A DNA stretch of 64,000 nt, from NCBI GenBank assembly GCA_963754125.1, contig CAVWEX010000014.1:62001-126000 (forward strand), given 5' to 3'. The translations under genes were made by a program, and so were the position numbers. This document shows positions 10,910 to 20,304 of the stretch, piece by piece (the first letter of the stretch is position 1; every line of letters begins with the position of its first letter). Source of the stretch: RPQJ01 sp963754125. Lineage in GTDB: Bacteria; Pseudomonadota; Gammaproteobacteria; Steroidobacterales; Steroidobacteraceae. The notes under the pieces are model-generated. The model saw only the letters and a list, made by a program, of their open reading frames with translations. It did not search any database and had not been told where the DNA came from.

Positions 10910-12370
10910 TCAGGCGCTCCCCGCGCCGTCGCCCTGCGCGCGCCGCCGTGCGGCCTCGAACGCACGGCGCTCGGTCTCGGCCTGCTCGTCGAGGCGACGG
11001 CGGTGACGCTCGTAGCGCGTCTTCGCCTCGGCGGCGCGCCGACGCTCGGTCTCGTGGAGATGCTGGCGCTCGCGCGCCGCACGGAACCCCGCCGTGAGCG
11101 GGATGGCACTCGGGCAGACGTAGTCGCAGCAACCGCACTCGATGCAGTCGGCGAGGCCGAAGCGCGCGAGTCCCGCCGGGTCGTCGACGCGTGCGGCGCG
11201 GTGCAGCTGCTGCGGCAGGAGTCCCACCGGGCAGGCGGTCGCGCAGTCGCCGCAGCGGATGCAGGGCATCTCCGCGGCGCGCGCCGGCAGGTCGGCCGCG
11301 GTCGCGATCAGCACGCAGTTGAGGCCCTTGGTCACGGGTACCGCGTCACTGGCGAGCGCGCGGCCCGTGAGGCTGCCGCCGGCGATGAGTCGTGCCGCAG
11401 GCGGCGTGTCGCCGTAGCCACCGCAGGCGGCGACGAGCTCGGCGATCGGCGTGCCGATCCGTGCCTCGAGGTTGGCGGGCCGTCGCACGCCGCCGCCGGT
11501 GACGGTCACGATGCGGGTCAGCGCCGGCAGTCCCTCGCTCACATACCGGGCCACCGCGGCGGCCGTACCGACGTTCTGGCAGACGACGCCGACCTCGGGC
11601 GGCAGCGCGCCGGACGGCACCTCGCGACCGGTCACCGCGGCGATCAGCATGCCCTCGGCGCCGAGCGGAAACACGGCGGGCAACACGACGATCTCGAGGC
11701 GCGCGTCACCAGCCTCGGCGAGTGCGGCCTCGAGGGCGGCGCGTGCCTCGGGCTTGTCGTCCTCTAGCGCGATCGTGGCGCGCGCCGCGCTGCAGGCGGC
11801 GAGCATGACCTGCGTACCGAGCACGACGTCGGACGCACGCTCGCGCATCAGTGCGTCGTCGCAGCAGATCCAGGGCTCGCACTCCGCTCCGTTCAGGAGC
11901 AGCCGCTCCACGCCGGCGGCGCGCGCCAGCCCGAGCTTGCCAGCGGTCGGGAACGCGGCGCCGCCGAATCCCGCGAGCCCGCCGCCGGCCAGGCGCTCGA
12001 GCAGGGCCGCACTGTCGAGTGCCGACCAGTCCAGCGGCGCAAGCTCCGGTTCGCGCTCGTCGCGGCCGTCGCTCGCGACCACGATGCACATGCCCGGGCC
12101 GCTGGCGGTGGGTCGCAGCTCGACGGCGCGCACCTCGCCCGACACCGGCGAGTGCAGGTCGGCGGCCGCTCCGTGCCCTGAGGCGACGCGCGTACCGATC
12201 CGTACGCGCGTCCCGGGCGTCACGACGGCCCGCGCTTCCTCGCCCGATCCCTGGTCGAGCGCGAGCACTGCTGCCGACGGTGCGGGCACCGGCTGCACGG
12301 ATTGCTGCAGCGGCCGTGACTTGTGGCTTTCGAGGCGCAGGCCGCCGCGCAGGCCTGGCCGCGCGCTCAT
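10910..12370 (-). CDS. rnfC: Rnf electron transport complex subunit C, NADH-binding Fe-S protein
   Basis: 486 residues, from ATG 12370 which overlaps the rnfB stop (ATGA). Domain order: N-terminal barrel/hybrid-like domain (LHSPVSGEVRAVE), NADH/FMN fold resembling NuoF (GLAGFGGAAFPTAGKL, LLLNGAECEPWICCDD), a SLBB-like segment, then two 4Fe-4S motifs CIRCGDCATACP and CIECGCCDYVCP. The last 50 residues are a highly charged Arg/Glu/Ala coiled-coil tail (HETERRRAAEAKTRYERHRR). This tail is shorter than the repeat-rich extension of E. coli RsxC. It is the cytoplasmic NAD(H)-interacting subunit. Confidence 0.95.
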   Translation of the reverse strand: MSARPGLRGGLRLESHKSRPLQQSVQPVPAPSAAVLALDQGSGEEARAVVTPGTRVRIGTRVASGHGAAADLHSPVSGEVRAVELRPTASGPGMCIVVASDGRDEREPELAPLDWSALDSAALLERLAGGGLAGFGGAAFPTAGKLGLARAAGVERLLLNGAECEPWICCDDALMRERASDVVLGTQVMLAACSAARATIALEDDKPEARAALEAALAEAGDARLEIVVLPAVFPLGAEGMLIAAVTGREVPSGALPPEVGVVCQNVGTAAAVARYVSEGLPALTRIVTVTGGGVRRPANLEARIGTPIAELVAACGGYGDTPPAARLIAGGSLTGRALASDAVPVTKGLNCVLIATAADLPARAAEMPCIRCGDCATACPVGLLPQQLHRAARVDDPAGLARFGLADCIECGCCDYVCPSAIPLTAGFRAARERQHLHETERRRAAEAKTRYERHRRRLDEQAETERRAFEAARRRAQGDGAGSA

Positions 12371-12915
12371 GCAGAGGCCGCCGCGGCGCGCGGCGGGGAC
12401 GCCGCGCCGGGAGACGGCAGCAGCGCGATGCAGTCGACCGGGCAGGGCGGCAGGCACAGCTCGCAGCCCGTGCACTGCGACTCGATCACGGTGTGCACGA
12501 AGCGCGGTGCACCCACGATCGCATCCACCGGGCAGGCCGGCAGGCAGAGCGCGCAGCCGATGCAGCGCGCCTCGTCGATCACCGCGACCTGCGGCGGCCG
12601 GATCTCGCCGTAGCGGCGGTCCAACGGGCGCGGCTCGCGTCCGAGCAACGTCGCGAGCGCCCGCGCCGTCGCCTCGCCGCCGGGCGGGCAGCGGTCCGTG
12701 TCCGCTTCGCCGCGCGCGATCGCCACGGCGTAGGGCCGGCAGCCCGGGTAGCGGCACAGGCCACACTGCGTCTGCGGCAGCAGGGCGTCGAGGCGCTCGA
12801 CCAGCGCATCGGGATCGGCGCGCAGGCGCGTCGCCAGCCAGCCGAGCGCAGCGCCGAGCACCACGGCGAGGCTCGCCGCCACGCCCACCGCCGGCCACAG
12901 GGTCGCGGTGGTCAT
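12367..12915 (-). CDS. rnfB: Rnf electron transport complex subunit B, ferredoxin-like
   Basis: 182 residues from ATG 12915 (overlapping the rnfA stop, ATGA). The N-terminal membrane anchor covers residues 7-28. A 4Fe-4S cluster of the C-x2-C-x4-C-x16-C type follows (CGLCRYPGC ... CPPGG), then two ferredoxin motifs CIGCALCLPACPVD and CTGCELCLPPCPVD. It receives electrons from reduced ferredoxin in Rnf models, or delivers them to partners such as SoxR in enteric bacteria. Short alanine-rich C-terminus. Confidence 0.95.
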   Translation of the reverse strand: MTTATLWPAVGVAASLAVVLGAALGWLATRLRADPDALVERLDALLPQTQCGLCRYPGCRPYAVAIARGEADTDRCPPGGEATARALATLLGREPRPLDRRYGEIRPPQVAVIDEARCIGCALCLPACPVDAIVGAPRFVHTVIESQCTGCELCLPPCPVDCIALLPSPGAASPPRAAAASA

Positions 12916-13493
12916 CGTGCGCCGAGGCCCCCGAAGCCCATGAAGGCGAGCGCCATCAACCCGGCCGTGACCAGCGCGAGCGGTGCGCCGCGGAACGCCT
13001 CGGGCACGTCGGCCGTCTCGAATCGCTCGCGCAGTGCCGCAAAGGCGAGCAACGCCAGGCCGAAGCCGGCGCCCGCCGCGGCCCCGAACACCAGCGACTC
13101 GAGCAGTCCGTGCTGCCGGTCGAGGTTGATCAGCGCCACGCCCAGCACCGCGCAGTTGGTCGTGATCAGCGGCAGGAACACGCCGAGCAGCTCGTGCAGC
13201 AGCGGGCTCGTGGCGCGCACCAGCATCTCGGTGAGCTGCACGAGGGCGGCGATCAGCAGGATGAACACGAGCGTGCGCAGGTAGCCGAGCCCAAGCGGCT
13301 CGAGCAGCCAGTGCCATGCGACGTAGCTCGCGCCCGAGGCCAGCGTCAGCACGAACAGCGTCGCGAGCGCCATGCCGGCCGCGGCCTCGAAGCGTCGGCT
13401 CACGCCGACGAACGGGCACAGCCCGAGGAAGCCCGTCAGGACGACGTTGTTGACGAGGCTCGCGCCGAGCGCCAGCAGCAGCAGGTCCGACAT
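12912..13493 (-). CDS. rnfA: Rnf electron transport complex subunit A
   Basis: 193-residue, six-helix membrane protein, first gene of rnfABCDGE. Signatures are NNVVLTGFLGLCPFVGVS and GVFLPLITTNCAVLGVAL; the cysteines of RnfA and RnfE are thought to hold an intramembrane 2Fe-2S centre. The ATG at 13493 lies 37 bp after metG, so transcription may come through metG. No separate strong promoter is seen in that gap. Confidence 0.96.
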   Translation of the reverse strand: MSDLLLLALGASLVNNVVLTGFLGLCPFVGVSRRFEAAAGMALATLFVLTLASGASYVAWHWLLEPLGLGYLRTLVFILLIAALVQLTEMLVRATSPLLHELLGVFLPLITTNCAVLGVALINLDRQHGLLESLVFGAAAGAGFGLALLAFAALRERFETADVPEAFRGAPLALVTAGLMALAFMGFGGLGAR

Positions 13494-13530
13494 GCCGGGA
13501 GCCGATCGCGCTGTGAAGAGTCCCGAGAGA

Positions 13531-15603
13531 CTACTTCACTTTCATGCCCGGCTGGGCACCCGCGTCCGGGGCGAGCAGGAAGATGTCGGCGCCGCCCGGG
13601 CCGGCGGCCAGCACCATGCCCTCCGAGGTGCCGAAACGCATCTTGCGCGGCGCGAGGTTCGCGACCACGACCGTCAGCCGGCCGACCAGCTGCTCGGGTG
13701 CGTACGCCTGGCGGATGCCCGCGAACACCGTGCGACGCTCCTCGCCCAGGTCCACGACCAGCCTGAGCAGCTTGTCCGCGCCCTCGACGGTGGCCGCCTC
13801 GACGATGCGCGCGACGCGCAGGTCGACGCGGGCGAAGTCCTCGATGCCGATCGGCGCGGCGGCCGACGGCGCGTCGGGCGCGGTCGCCTCCGGCGCCGCT
13901 GCTGCCGGCGCTTTCGTCGCGGCAGCCGCGGCCGGCAGGCCTGCGGGTTTGAGGCTCTCCGCGGACGCCGCCAGCAGCGCCTTCGTCGCCGCCGGGTCCA
14001 CTCGTGTCGCGAGCGGCCGGTAGGCGCCGATGCTGCGCCCGGCGAGGGTGGCCGGGACCGCGTCCCAGCGCTGATCGCCGAGGCCGAGGAAGGCCTCGGC
14101 GCCGGCTGCCAGCTGCGGCACGACGGGCTTGAGGTAGAGCGTCAGCAGACGGAACAGTTCGACCCCCTGCGTGCACACGGCCTGCACCTCGGCGGTGCGC
14201 GCGGGGTCCTTGGCCATCAGCCAGGGCTTGTGCTGGTCGATGTAGAGGTTGGCGCGGTCGGCGAGGGCCATCACCTCGCGCACCACGCGCGCGAGGTCGC
14301 GGCCCTCGTAAGCCTCGGCGATGCTGCCCGCGGCCGCGACGAACGCCTCGTGCAGCTCCGGGTCCGGCAGCCGGTCGGCGAGGCGGCCATCCGAGCCCCG
14401 CGTGATGAAGCCGGCGCAGCGGCTCGCGATGTTGACCAGCTTGCCGACGAGGTCGGAATTGACCTTGCCCACGAAGTCGTCGAGGTTGAGGTCGAGGTCA
14501 TCGACGCCGGGGCCGAGCCGAGAGGCGAAGAAGTAGCGCAGGTACTCCGCCGGCAGGTGCTGCAGCCAGTCGTGCGCGGTGATGAATGTGCCGCGCGACT
14601 TCGACATCTTCTGCCCGTTCACGGTGAGGAAGCCGTGGACGTGGACGGAGGTGGGCGCGCGGTAACCCGCGCCGTGCAGCACGGCGGGCCAGAACAGCGC
14701 ATGGAAATACACGATGTCCTTGCCGATGAAGTGATGGACCTCGGCGTCGGAGCCGGGCGCCCAGTAGCGATCGAAGTCGAGGCCCGTGCGGCGGCAGTAC
14801 TGCAGGAAGCTGCCGAGGTAGCCGATCGGCGCGTCGAGCCAGACGTAGAAGTACTTGCCGGGCTCGCCCGGGATCTCGAAGCCGAAGTAGGGTGCGTCGC
14901 GCGAGATGTCCCAGTCGCGCAGCCCGGCCGTGAACCACTCCTCGAGCTTGGCCGTGATCGCGCTCTGCAGCCGCCCGGCCCCGGTCCACTCGCGCAGCCA
15001 GACTTCGAAGTCGCCGAGGCGGAAAAAGAGGTGCTCGGAGTCGCGCTGCACCGGCGGCGTGCCGCTCACCACCGAGACCCCGTCCACGAGGTCGGCGGGC
15101 GTGTAGGTGGCACCGCAGCTCTCGCAGCTGTCGCCGTACTGGTCGAGCGCGCCGCAGCGCGGGCAGGTGCCGCGCACGTAGCGGTCGGGCAGGAACATGC
15201 CGGCCTGCTCGTCGTAGGCCTGGCGGATGGTCTCGCGGCGGATGTGCCCGCCCTCGACCAGCCGCCGGTAGATGCCCTCGGTGAGCTCGCGGTTCTCGGG
15301 GGAGTGCGTGGTGTGGAAGTTGTCGAACGAGATGTCGAAGCCGGCGAAGTCGCGGCGCTGCTCGGCGCCGACACGTTCGATCAATGCTTCCGGAGTGATC
15401 CCCTCCTGGCGCGCCTTGAGCATGATCGGAGTGCCGTGGGCGTCGCTCGCGCAGACGAACAGGCAGTCGTGGCCGCGCAGGCGCTGGAAGCGCACCCAGA
15501 TGTCGGTCTGCACGTGCTCGACCATGTGGCCGAGGTGCGGCGCGCCGTTCGCGTAGGGCAGCGCGCTCGTGACGAGGATCGTGCGGCGTTGGACGGGACT
15601 CAT
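13531..15603 (-). CDS. metG: methionyl-tRNA synthetase with C-terminal tRNA-binding domain
   Basis: Charges tRNA-Met. 690 residues from ATG 15603. HIGH-type motif APHLGHMVE (residues 21-29), a zinc knuckle with cysteines in CPRCGALDQ and CESCGATY (about residues 145-162), KMSKS near residue 330, then the anticodon-binding helices. After an Ala/Pro-rich linker (about 545-580) comes an EMAP/Trbp111-like domain starting DFARVDLRVARIVEA, which dimerises and binds tRNA. This is the long dimeric bacterial form (E. coli 677 residues). A CATAAT -10-like hexamer lies on the minus strand at 15633-15638. Confidence 0.97.
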   Translation of the reverse strand: MSPVQRRTILVTSALPYANGAPHLGHMVEHVQTDIWVRFQRLRGHDCLFVCASDAHGTPIMLKARQEGITPEALIERVGAEQRRDFAGFDISFDNFHTTHSPENRELTEGIYRRLVEGGHIRRETIRQAYDEQAGMFLPDRYVRGTCPRCGALDQYGDSCESCGATYTPADLVDGVSVVSGTPPVQRDSEHLFFRLGDFEVWLREWTGAGRLQSAITAKLEEWFTAGLRDWDISRDAPYFGFEIPGEPGKYFYVWLDAPIGYLGSFLQYCRRTGLDFDRYWAPGSDAEVHHFIGKDIVYFHALFWPAVLHGAGYRAPTSVHVHGFLTVNGQKMSKSRGTFITAHDWLQHLPAEYLRYFFASRLGPGVDDLDLNLDDFVGKVNSDLVGKLVNIASRCAGFITRGSDGRLADRLPDPELHEAFVAAAGSIAEAYEGRDLARVVREVMALADRANLYIDQHKPWLMAKDPARTAEVQAVCTQGVELFRLLTLYLKPVVPQLAAGAEAFLGLGDQRWDAVPATLAGRSIGAYRPLATRVDPAATKALLAASAESLKPAGLPAAAAATKAPAAAAPEATAPDAPSAAAPIGIEDFARVDLRVARIVEAATVEGADKLLRLVVDLGEERRTVFAGIRQAYAPEQLVGRLTVVVANLAPRKMRFGTSEGMVLAAGPGGADIFLLAPDAGAQPGMKVK

Positions 15604-15681
15604 GGGGCGGGTCGTCCGGGCGGGGGGCCGGAATTATGCCACGCCGTGCGCGGGCGCCCGCCGCCGCGCCCGGGGCCCGCG

Positions 15682-16794
15682 TCAGCCCATGTCCTTGAGG
15701 TGCTCGAAGCGCTGCTTGTTGATGGCCTTCTCGAAGGCCGCACGGCCGCTGATCACGCCCTTGTCGAGCAGTTCCTGGATGGCGGAGTCCATGGTGCGCA
15801 TGCCGTGCTGCCCGCCGCTCTGCATGGTGTTCTCGAGCTGGTCGAGCTTGCCCTGGCGGATCAGGTTCGAGACCGCCGGGGTGTTGATGAGGATCTCGAG
15901 CGCAGCGACCCGGCCACGCTTGTCGGCGCGCGGGACGAGCTGCTGCGAGATCACGCCGCGCAGCGAGGTCGAGAGCATCGTCCGTACGTGCGCCTGCTTG
16001 TCGGAGGGGAAGGCATTGACGATGCGGTCCACGGTGGCCGCGGCGCCGTTGGTGTGCAGTGTGCCCATCACGAGGATGCCCATTTCCGCGGCCGTAACCG
16101 CGATGCCCATGGTCTCGAGATCCCTAAGCTCGCCGACCAGCACGACGTCCGGGTCCTCGCGCAGTGCCGAGTGCAGCGCCTCGGCGAAGCCCGGGCTGTG
16201 GGTGCCCACCTCGCGCTGGCTGACCAGGCAGCTGCGGCGCGGATGCACGAACTCGATCGGGTCCTCGATGGTGAGGATGTGGCCCTTCTCCCGCGCGTTG
16301 ATGTCGTCGATCATCGCCGCGAGCGTCGTGGACTTGCCCGAGCCGGTCTTGCCGGTGACCAGGATCAGGCCGTTGTTGGTGCGGCACAGGCTGCGCACCG
16401 CCTCCGGCATGTTGAGCTGGTCGAGCGTCAGCGCCTTCGAGGGGATCGCCCGGAACACGCCGCCCAGTCCGCCGATGTGGCGGAACACGTTCACGCGGAA
16501 GCGCGATACGCCGGGAATGCTGTAGGCGAAGTCCGCACCGTCCTTCTCCTCGAGCCGGGCAGTCGCCTGCCGCGGCATGATCTCGGCGAGCGCATCGCGG
16601 ACGTAGTCCTGTCCGAGCGGCTCGTCGCGCAAGGTCTGCAGCTCGCCGAAGACGCGGATGCGCGGCGGATCGCCGGCGACCAGGTGGAGGTCGGAGCCCC
16701 CCCGTGTGAGCACCTCGCGCAGGAACTCGTCGACGCGCCGCGCCGCGTGCGGGGCCGCCTCGGCGGCAGCGATCTGGCTGCCTTCGGTGCTCAC
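15682..16794 (-). CDS. PilT/PilU-family pilus retraction ATPase (second of pair)
   Basis: 370 residues from GTG 16794, overlapping the preceding gene's stop (GTGA). AAA-type secretion ATPase: Walker A GKTGSGKST, Asp box EDPIEFVH, Walker B VVLVGELRD and His box GTLHTNGAAATVDRI. C-terminal NTPAVSNLIRQGKLDQLE resembles the AIRNLIRE region of PilT that is needed for retraction. It would hydrolyse ATP at the base of a type IV pilus to depolymerise pilin. It shares only family-level similarity with its neighbour, so this is a diverged pair rather than a fresh duplicate. Whether it is true PilU, PilT or a further paralogue cannot be settled from one window. Confidence 0.88.
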   Translation of the reverse strand: MSTEGSQIAAAEAAPHAARRVDEFLREVLTRGGSDLHLVAGDPPRIRVFGELQTLRDEPLGQDYVRDALAEIMPRQATARLEEKDGADFAYSIPGVSRFRVNVFRHIGGLGGVFRAIPSKALTLDQLNMPEAVRSLCRTNNGLILVTGKTGSGKSTTLAAMIDDINAREKGHILTIEDPIEFVHPRRSCLVSQREVGTHSPGFAEALHSALREDPDVVLVGELRDLETMGIAVTAAEMGILVMGTLHTNGAAATVDRIVNAFPSDKQAHVRTMLSTSLRGVISQQLVPRADKRGRVAALEILINTPAVSNLIRQGKLDQLENTMQSGGQHGMRTMDSAIQELLDKGVISGRAAFEKAINKQRFEHLKDMG

Positions 16795-17894
16795 GGAGCG
16801 AGTCCCTGCGTGACGTCGGCCTTCATGATCGCGGTGCCGTCGGGCACGAAGCGCGTGAACGGCCGCTTGTCCATCGCGTAGGAAAAGGCGTCCTCGGGGT
16901 CCACTTCGCGCGCCTGGATCGCGGCGAGCAGCGCCTGGTCCAGCGTCTGCATGCCCACGTCCCGCCCCGTCTGGAGCTGCGACGGCAGCATGTGGGTCTG
17001 GTCGGTCATGACGAGCTTGCCGATGGCGCGGTTCATGACCATCACCTCGCACACGGCCCGCCGGGCGCGCAGGTCCGGCGTTCGCACCAGTACCTGCGTC
17101 ACGACCCCGAGCAGGCCCTGGGACAGGAAGCTCTTGGTCTGCTCGCGCTCCTCGGACGGCAGCACGTCCACCATGCGGTCGATGGTCTTCACGGCACTGG
17201 TGGTGTGCAGCGTCCCGAGCACGAGGTGGCCGGTCTCCGCCGCGGTCATCGCCCAGCGCACCGTGTCCGCGTCGCGCAGCTCGCCCACCAGGATCACGTC
17301 CGGATCCTCGCGCATCGCCGCGCGCACGCCCTCGGCGAACGATGGCAGGTGCGTGTGCAGCTCGCGCTGGATCACCTGCGAGAGCTTGCTTCGATGCACG
17401 AACTCGATCGGGTCCTCGAGGCTGACGATGTTGAGCCGCCGCGTGCGGTTGAGGTGATCGATCATGGCGGCGAGCGTGGTGGATTTCCCGGTGCCGGTGG
17501 ACCCCGTGACCAGCACCATGCCCTGGTGGTAGTCACAGAATCGCCGGACGATCGGCGGGAGGTTGAGCGAGTCGAGGGACGGGACGCTGCTCGGGATGGT
17601 GCGGAAGACCGCTCCCACGCCCGTGTCCTTGCGGAACAGGTTGACGCGGAAGCGCGCTCCGTCGCCCGACACGTACGACAGGTCGATGTCGTGGCCGCGG
17701 CGGAACTGCTCCTGCTGCGACGGGCTCAGGATCTCCGTCACGTAGCCCTCGAGCTCGGCGTCACCGAGCTCGCGGAACTTGATGGGCACCAGGTCGCCGT
17801 TCATGCGCAGCATCGGCGGGACACCGACCGCGAGGTGCACGTCGGAGCAGCCTTGGGAGGCGCCGAGCTTGAGAAACGCGTCTATGCGTGCCAC
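16791..17894 (-). CDS. PilT/PilU-family pilus retraction ATPase (first of pair)
   Basis: 367 residues, ATG 17894 (MARIDAFLKLGASQGCSDVHL, the usual PilT N-domain opening). Walker A GSTGTGKST, Asp box EDPIEFVH, Walker B VILVGELRD, His box GTLHTTSAVKTIDRM. The C-terminal region is atypical: NRAIGKLVMTDQTHMLPSQ replaces the AIRNLIRE-like motif, and a 30-residue tail follows (RFVPDGTAIMKADVTQ). It starts 7 bp after the HEAT-repeat kinase, so kinase, this ATPase and the next form one translationally coupled unit. The coupling suggests that the kinase regulates these motors, which is inference. Confidence 0.88.
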   Translation of the reverse strand: MARIDAFLKLGASQGCSDVHLAVGVPPMLRMNGDLVPIKFRELGDAELEGYVTEILSPSQQEQFRRGHDIDLSYVSGDGARFRVNLFRKDTGVGAVFRTIPSSVPSLDSLNLPPIVRRFCDYHQGMVLVTGSTGTGKSTTLAAMIDHLNRTRRLNIVSLEDPIEFVHRSKLSQVIQRELHTHLPSFAEGVRAAMREDPDVILVGELRDADTVRWAMTAAETGHLVLGTLHTTSAVKTIDRMVDVLPSEEREQTKSFLSQGLLGVVTQVLVRTPDLRARRAVCEVMVMNRAIGKLVMTDQTHMLPSQLQTGRDVGMQTLDQALLAAIQAREVDPEDAFSYAMDKRPFTRFVPDGTAIMKADVTQGLAP

Positions 17895-17901
17895 GCGGGC
17901 C

Positions 17902-20304
17902 TCACGGGTATTTTTCCAGCGCGGTGCGCATCTCGTCCATGCTCTGGAAGCGGCGCGCCTTGTCGACGGACATCGCCTTGACGACGATGTCGGACAGGCC
18001 GGGCGGGACCGCCGGGTTGACCTCGATCGGCGGCCGGGCCTTGCCCTGCACGTGCTGGTACATGACGGCCATGTGGTCGCCGCGGTGGTAGGGCGGTTCG
18101 CCCGTCAGCATCTCGTAGAGGATCACGCCGAGGCTGTAGACATCGGCCCGCTCGTCCACCTTCTTGCCGAGGATCTGCTCGGGCGCCATGTACTTGGGCG
18201 AGCCGATCACGTAGCCGGTCTTGGTCAGCTGCGTGTCACCCTGGTGCTGCGCGGCGGCGACGCCGAAGTCCACCACCTTGACGAGGCCCTCGTCGTTGAT
18301 CAGCACGTTGGCGGGCTTCAAGTCGCGGTGGATGATGCCCGACTGGTGCGCGACCGACATGCCGGTCGCGATGTCGGATGCGTAGCGGACCGCCTTCCCG
18401 ATCGGCAGCGGCTTGTCGTTCACCTCGTTTCCGAGCGTGTGCGAGGGGAAGTACTCCATCGAGATGGCGTAGTTGCCGCGGATGAACAGGAAGTCGTAGA
18501 TGCGGATGACGTTGCGGTGCGTGATCTTGCGCGAGTAGCGCAGCTCGTGCACGAACCGCTTGAGCATCTCCTCGTCCTGGGACACGTTCGGGTTGAGGAA
18601 CTTGAGCACCAACCGCTCGTCGACGACCTTGTCCTCCATCAGCAGCACGGTTCCGAAGGCGCCCTTGCCGATCTTCTGCACGTAAGTGTAGCGGCCCTCG
18701 AGCACGTCGCCGACCTGCAGCGTCGAGATATCGAGCCGCTGCTGCTCGCGCGACTGGCGCAGCATGCCGTCGAGTTCGGCGCGCTCGGCGAGCAGCAGCG
18801 TGCGCGCGGTCTCCGCGGAGCGCGCGGCCACCGCAGGCATGCCGTCAGTACGCACCGGCGCGGTGACGCCCGTGAAGCGGCTGCCCAGGTCTTCCGCCGC
18901 GCGCAGTGCCGCATGGCTCACGGTCGGGTCCGGCGCCGTGGCACCGAGCAGTTCGAGCCGGGCGCGGACCGCGTCGGAGGTCCGCTCGTCCACCAGGCGC
19001 GTGAGCGCGCCGATGGCCTCCACGCGCACCTCCTTGGACCCGTGATCGAGCAGCGGCAGCAGCCGGGTGACGTGCCCGGAGTTGCCGAGCTTGCCGATCG
19101 CGCGCGTGACCGTCGGCAGCGAGCGCTCGTCGGCGGCCTCGAGCATGCCGAGCAGGGCCGGCAGGGCCGACTGGCTGCCGATCTCGGCGAGCGCGTCGAC
19201 GGCACGCTCGCGGACCCACCAGTCCGGATCCCGTGTCGCCTCGATCAGGAAATTGACTGCTCGAGCATCCTTGGTCTGGTTGAGGATCTCGATGGCCGCA
19301 CGCCGCACGTCCTCGTCCTGGTCGCGGATCAGCTCGAGTGCCGCATCGATGACGCGCGGTCCGCCAATCTTGGCCAGGGCGTCGGCCGCGCGGCTGCGCA
19401 CCCACCAGTCGTCGTCCTTGATCGACTGCAGCAGGAACCGCACGTGCTGCGGCGTGCCGATCTCATTCAGCACCTCGACGGCGGCACGTCGGGCGCTCTC
19501 GTTCTCGTCGCGCAGCACGCCTGCCAGGTGCTGGATGGTGTCCGGGTGGTTGACCCTCACGATGGCGTCGATGGCCTTCTGCTGTGTCTCCACGTCGGGG
19601 TCGCGAAGCACCTCGCACAGCAGCGCGGGATCGATGCTGCCGCCCATTCGGGCGAGCGCATTCAGTACCGCCTGACGGATGAACTTGTTGCCGTCCTTGA
19701 GCTGCGCCTGCAGTGCCCCGGCGACATCGGGCCGGTCGAAGCGCGCGAGGATGCTGATGATGTGGGTCCGCGCGACCGGGTCCTTGCCCTCGAGCCGACT
19801 CAGCAGCTCCGGCAGCAGGCTCGCGTCGGCAATCTCGGCCACGATGCGGAACAGCGCCGCCTTTTCCGCCGGCTCCTGGCCGTAGGCTTGCTTGAGGACC
19901 TCGCGGGGGTTGAGCCGGGATTTCTGCGCGGCGATCGCCGTCACCAGCGGGCCCTTCGGGATCGCCGGGTCGTCCAGCATGGTGAGCAGCAGGTGGGGGT
20001 TGTACTCCCGTCCGGCCGACAGCGCCGTGGTGACCGCCGTCACGGTGCGCTGGTTGCCGTCCACGAGCCCCGCCGCGATCGCCGGCAGCGTCTTGTTGTC
20101 GAGCAACGCGCCCAGCACGGCCACGAAGCCCACGGTTTCCTGGTTGTCCGCGCTCGCCAGCGCGTCGATGATGCGCGGGATCGCCGGCGGGCCGAGCGCC
20201 GCGAGTTTCTCGTAGGACCGAGCCGCCGCCGGGGCGTCGGGGCTGCCCGCCGCCTTGATGGCCGCGATGAGTCGCTCGGCACGCAGGTTGGTGATGAAAC
20301 TCAT
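17902..20304 (-). CDS. HEAT-repeat protein with C-terminal Hanks-type Ser/Thr kinase domain
   Basis: 800 residues from ATG 20304. Residues about 1-480 are HEAT/PBS-lyase-type helical repeats (for example ALPALLGMLEAADERSLPT, DDDWWVRSRAADALAKIG, DPDWWVRERAVDALAEIG). A linker follows, then a kinase domain (about 528-795). It has glycine loop GKGAFGTV, Lys in VLKFLNP, catalytic HRDLKPANVL near 656, DFGVA near 679, SPKYMAPEQ and DVYSLGVILYEM. All catalytic residues are present, so it should be active. There is no membrane segment, so it is cytoplasmic. Bacterial Hanks kinases usually place the kinase first; here the scaffold comes first. Directly downstream are two PilT-family ATPases. Confidence 0.92.
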   Translation of the reverse strand: MSFITNLRAERLIAAIKAAGSPDAPAAARSYEKLAALGPPAIPRIIDALASADNQETVGFVAVLGALLDNKTLPAIAAGLVDGNQRTVTAVTTALSAGREYNPHLLLTMLDDPAIPKGPLVTAIAAQKSRLNPREVLKQAYGQEPAEKAALFRIVAEIADASLLPELLSRLEGKDPVARTHIISILARFDRPDVAGALQAQLKDGNKFIRQAVLNALARMGGSIDPALLCEVLRDPDVETQQKAIDAIVRVNHPDTIQHLAGVLRDENESARRAAVEVLNEIGTPQHVRFLLQSIKDDDWWVRSRAADALAKIGGPRVIDAALELIRDQDEDVRRAAIEILNQTKDARAVNFLIEATRDPDWWVRERAVDALAEIGSQSALPALLGMLEAADERSLPTVTRAIGKLGNSGHVTRLLPLLDHGSKEVRVEAIGALTRLVDERTSDAVRARLELLGATAPDPTVSHAALRAAEDLGSRFTGVTAPVRTDGMPAVAARSAETARTLLLAERAELDGMLRQSREQQRLDISTLQVGDVLEGRYTYVQKIGKGAFGTVLLMEDKVVDERLVLKFLNPNVSQDEEMLKRFVHELRYSRKITHRNVIRIYDFLFIRGNYAISMEYFPSHTLGNEVNDKPLPIGKAVRYASDIATGMSVAHQSGIIHRDLKPANVLINDEGLVKVVDFGVAAAQHQGDTQLTKTGYVIGSPKYMAPEQILGKKVDERADVYSLGVILYEMLTGEPPYHRGDHMAVMYQHVQGKARPPIEVNPAVPPGLSDIVVKAMSVDKARRFQSMDEMRTALEKYP

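Noticed and set aside
13372..16881. 1169-codon open frame on the plus strand across rnfA, metG and pilU
   Set aside because: Shadow of well-identified minus-strand genes; no recognisable domain.
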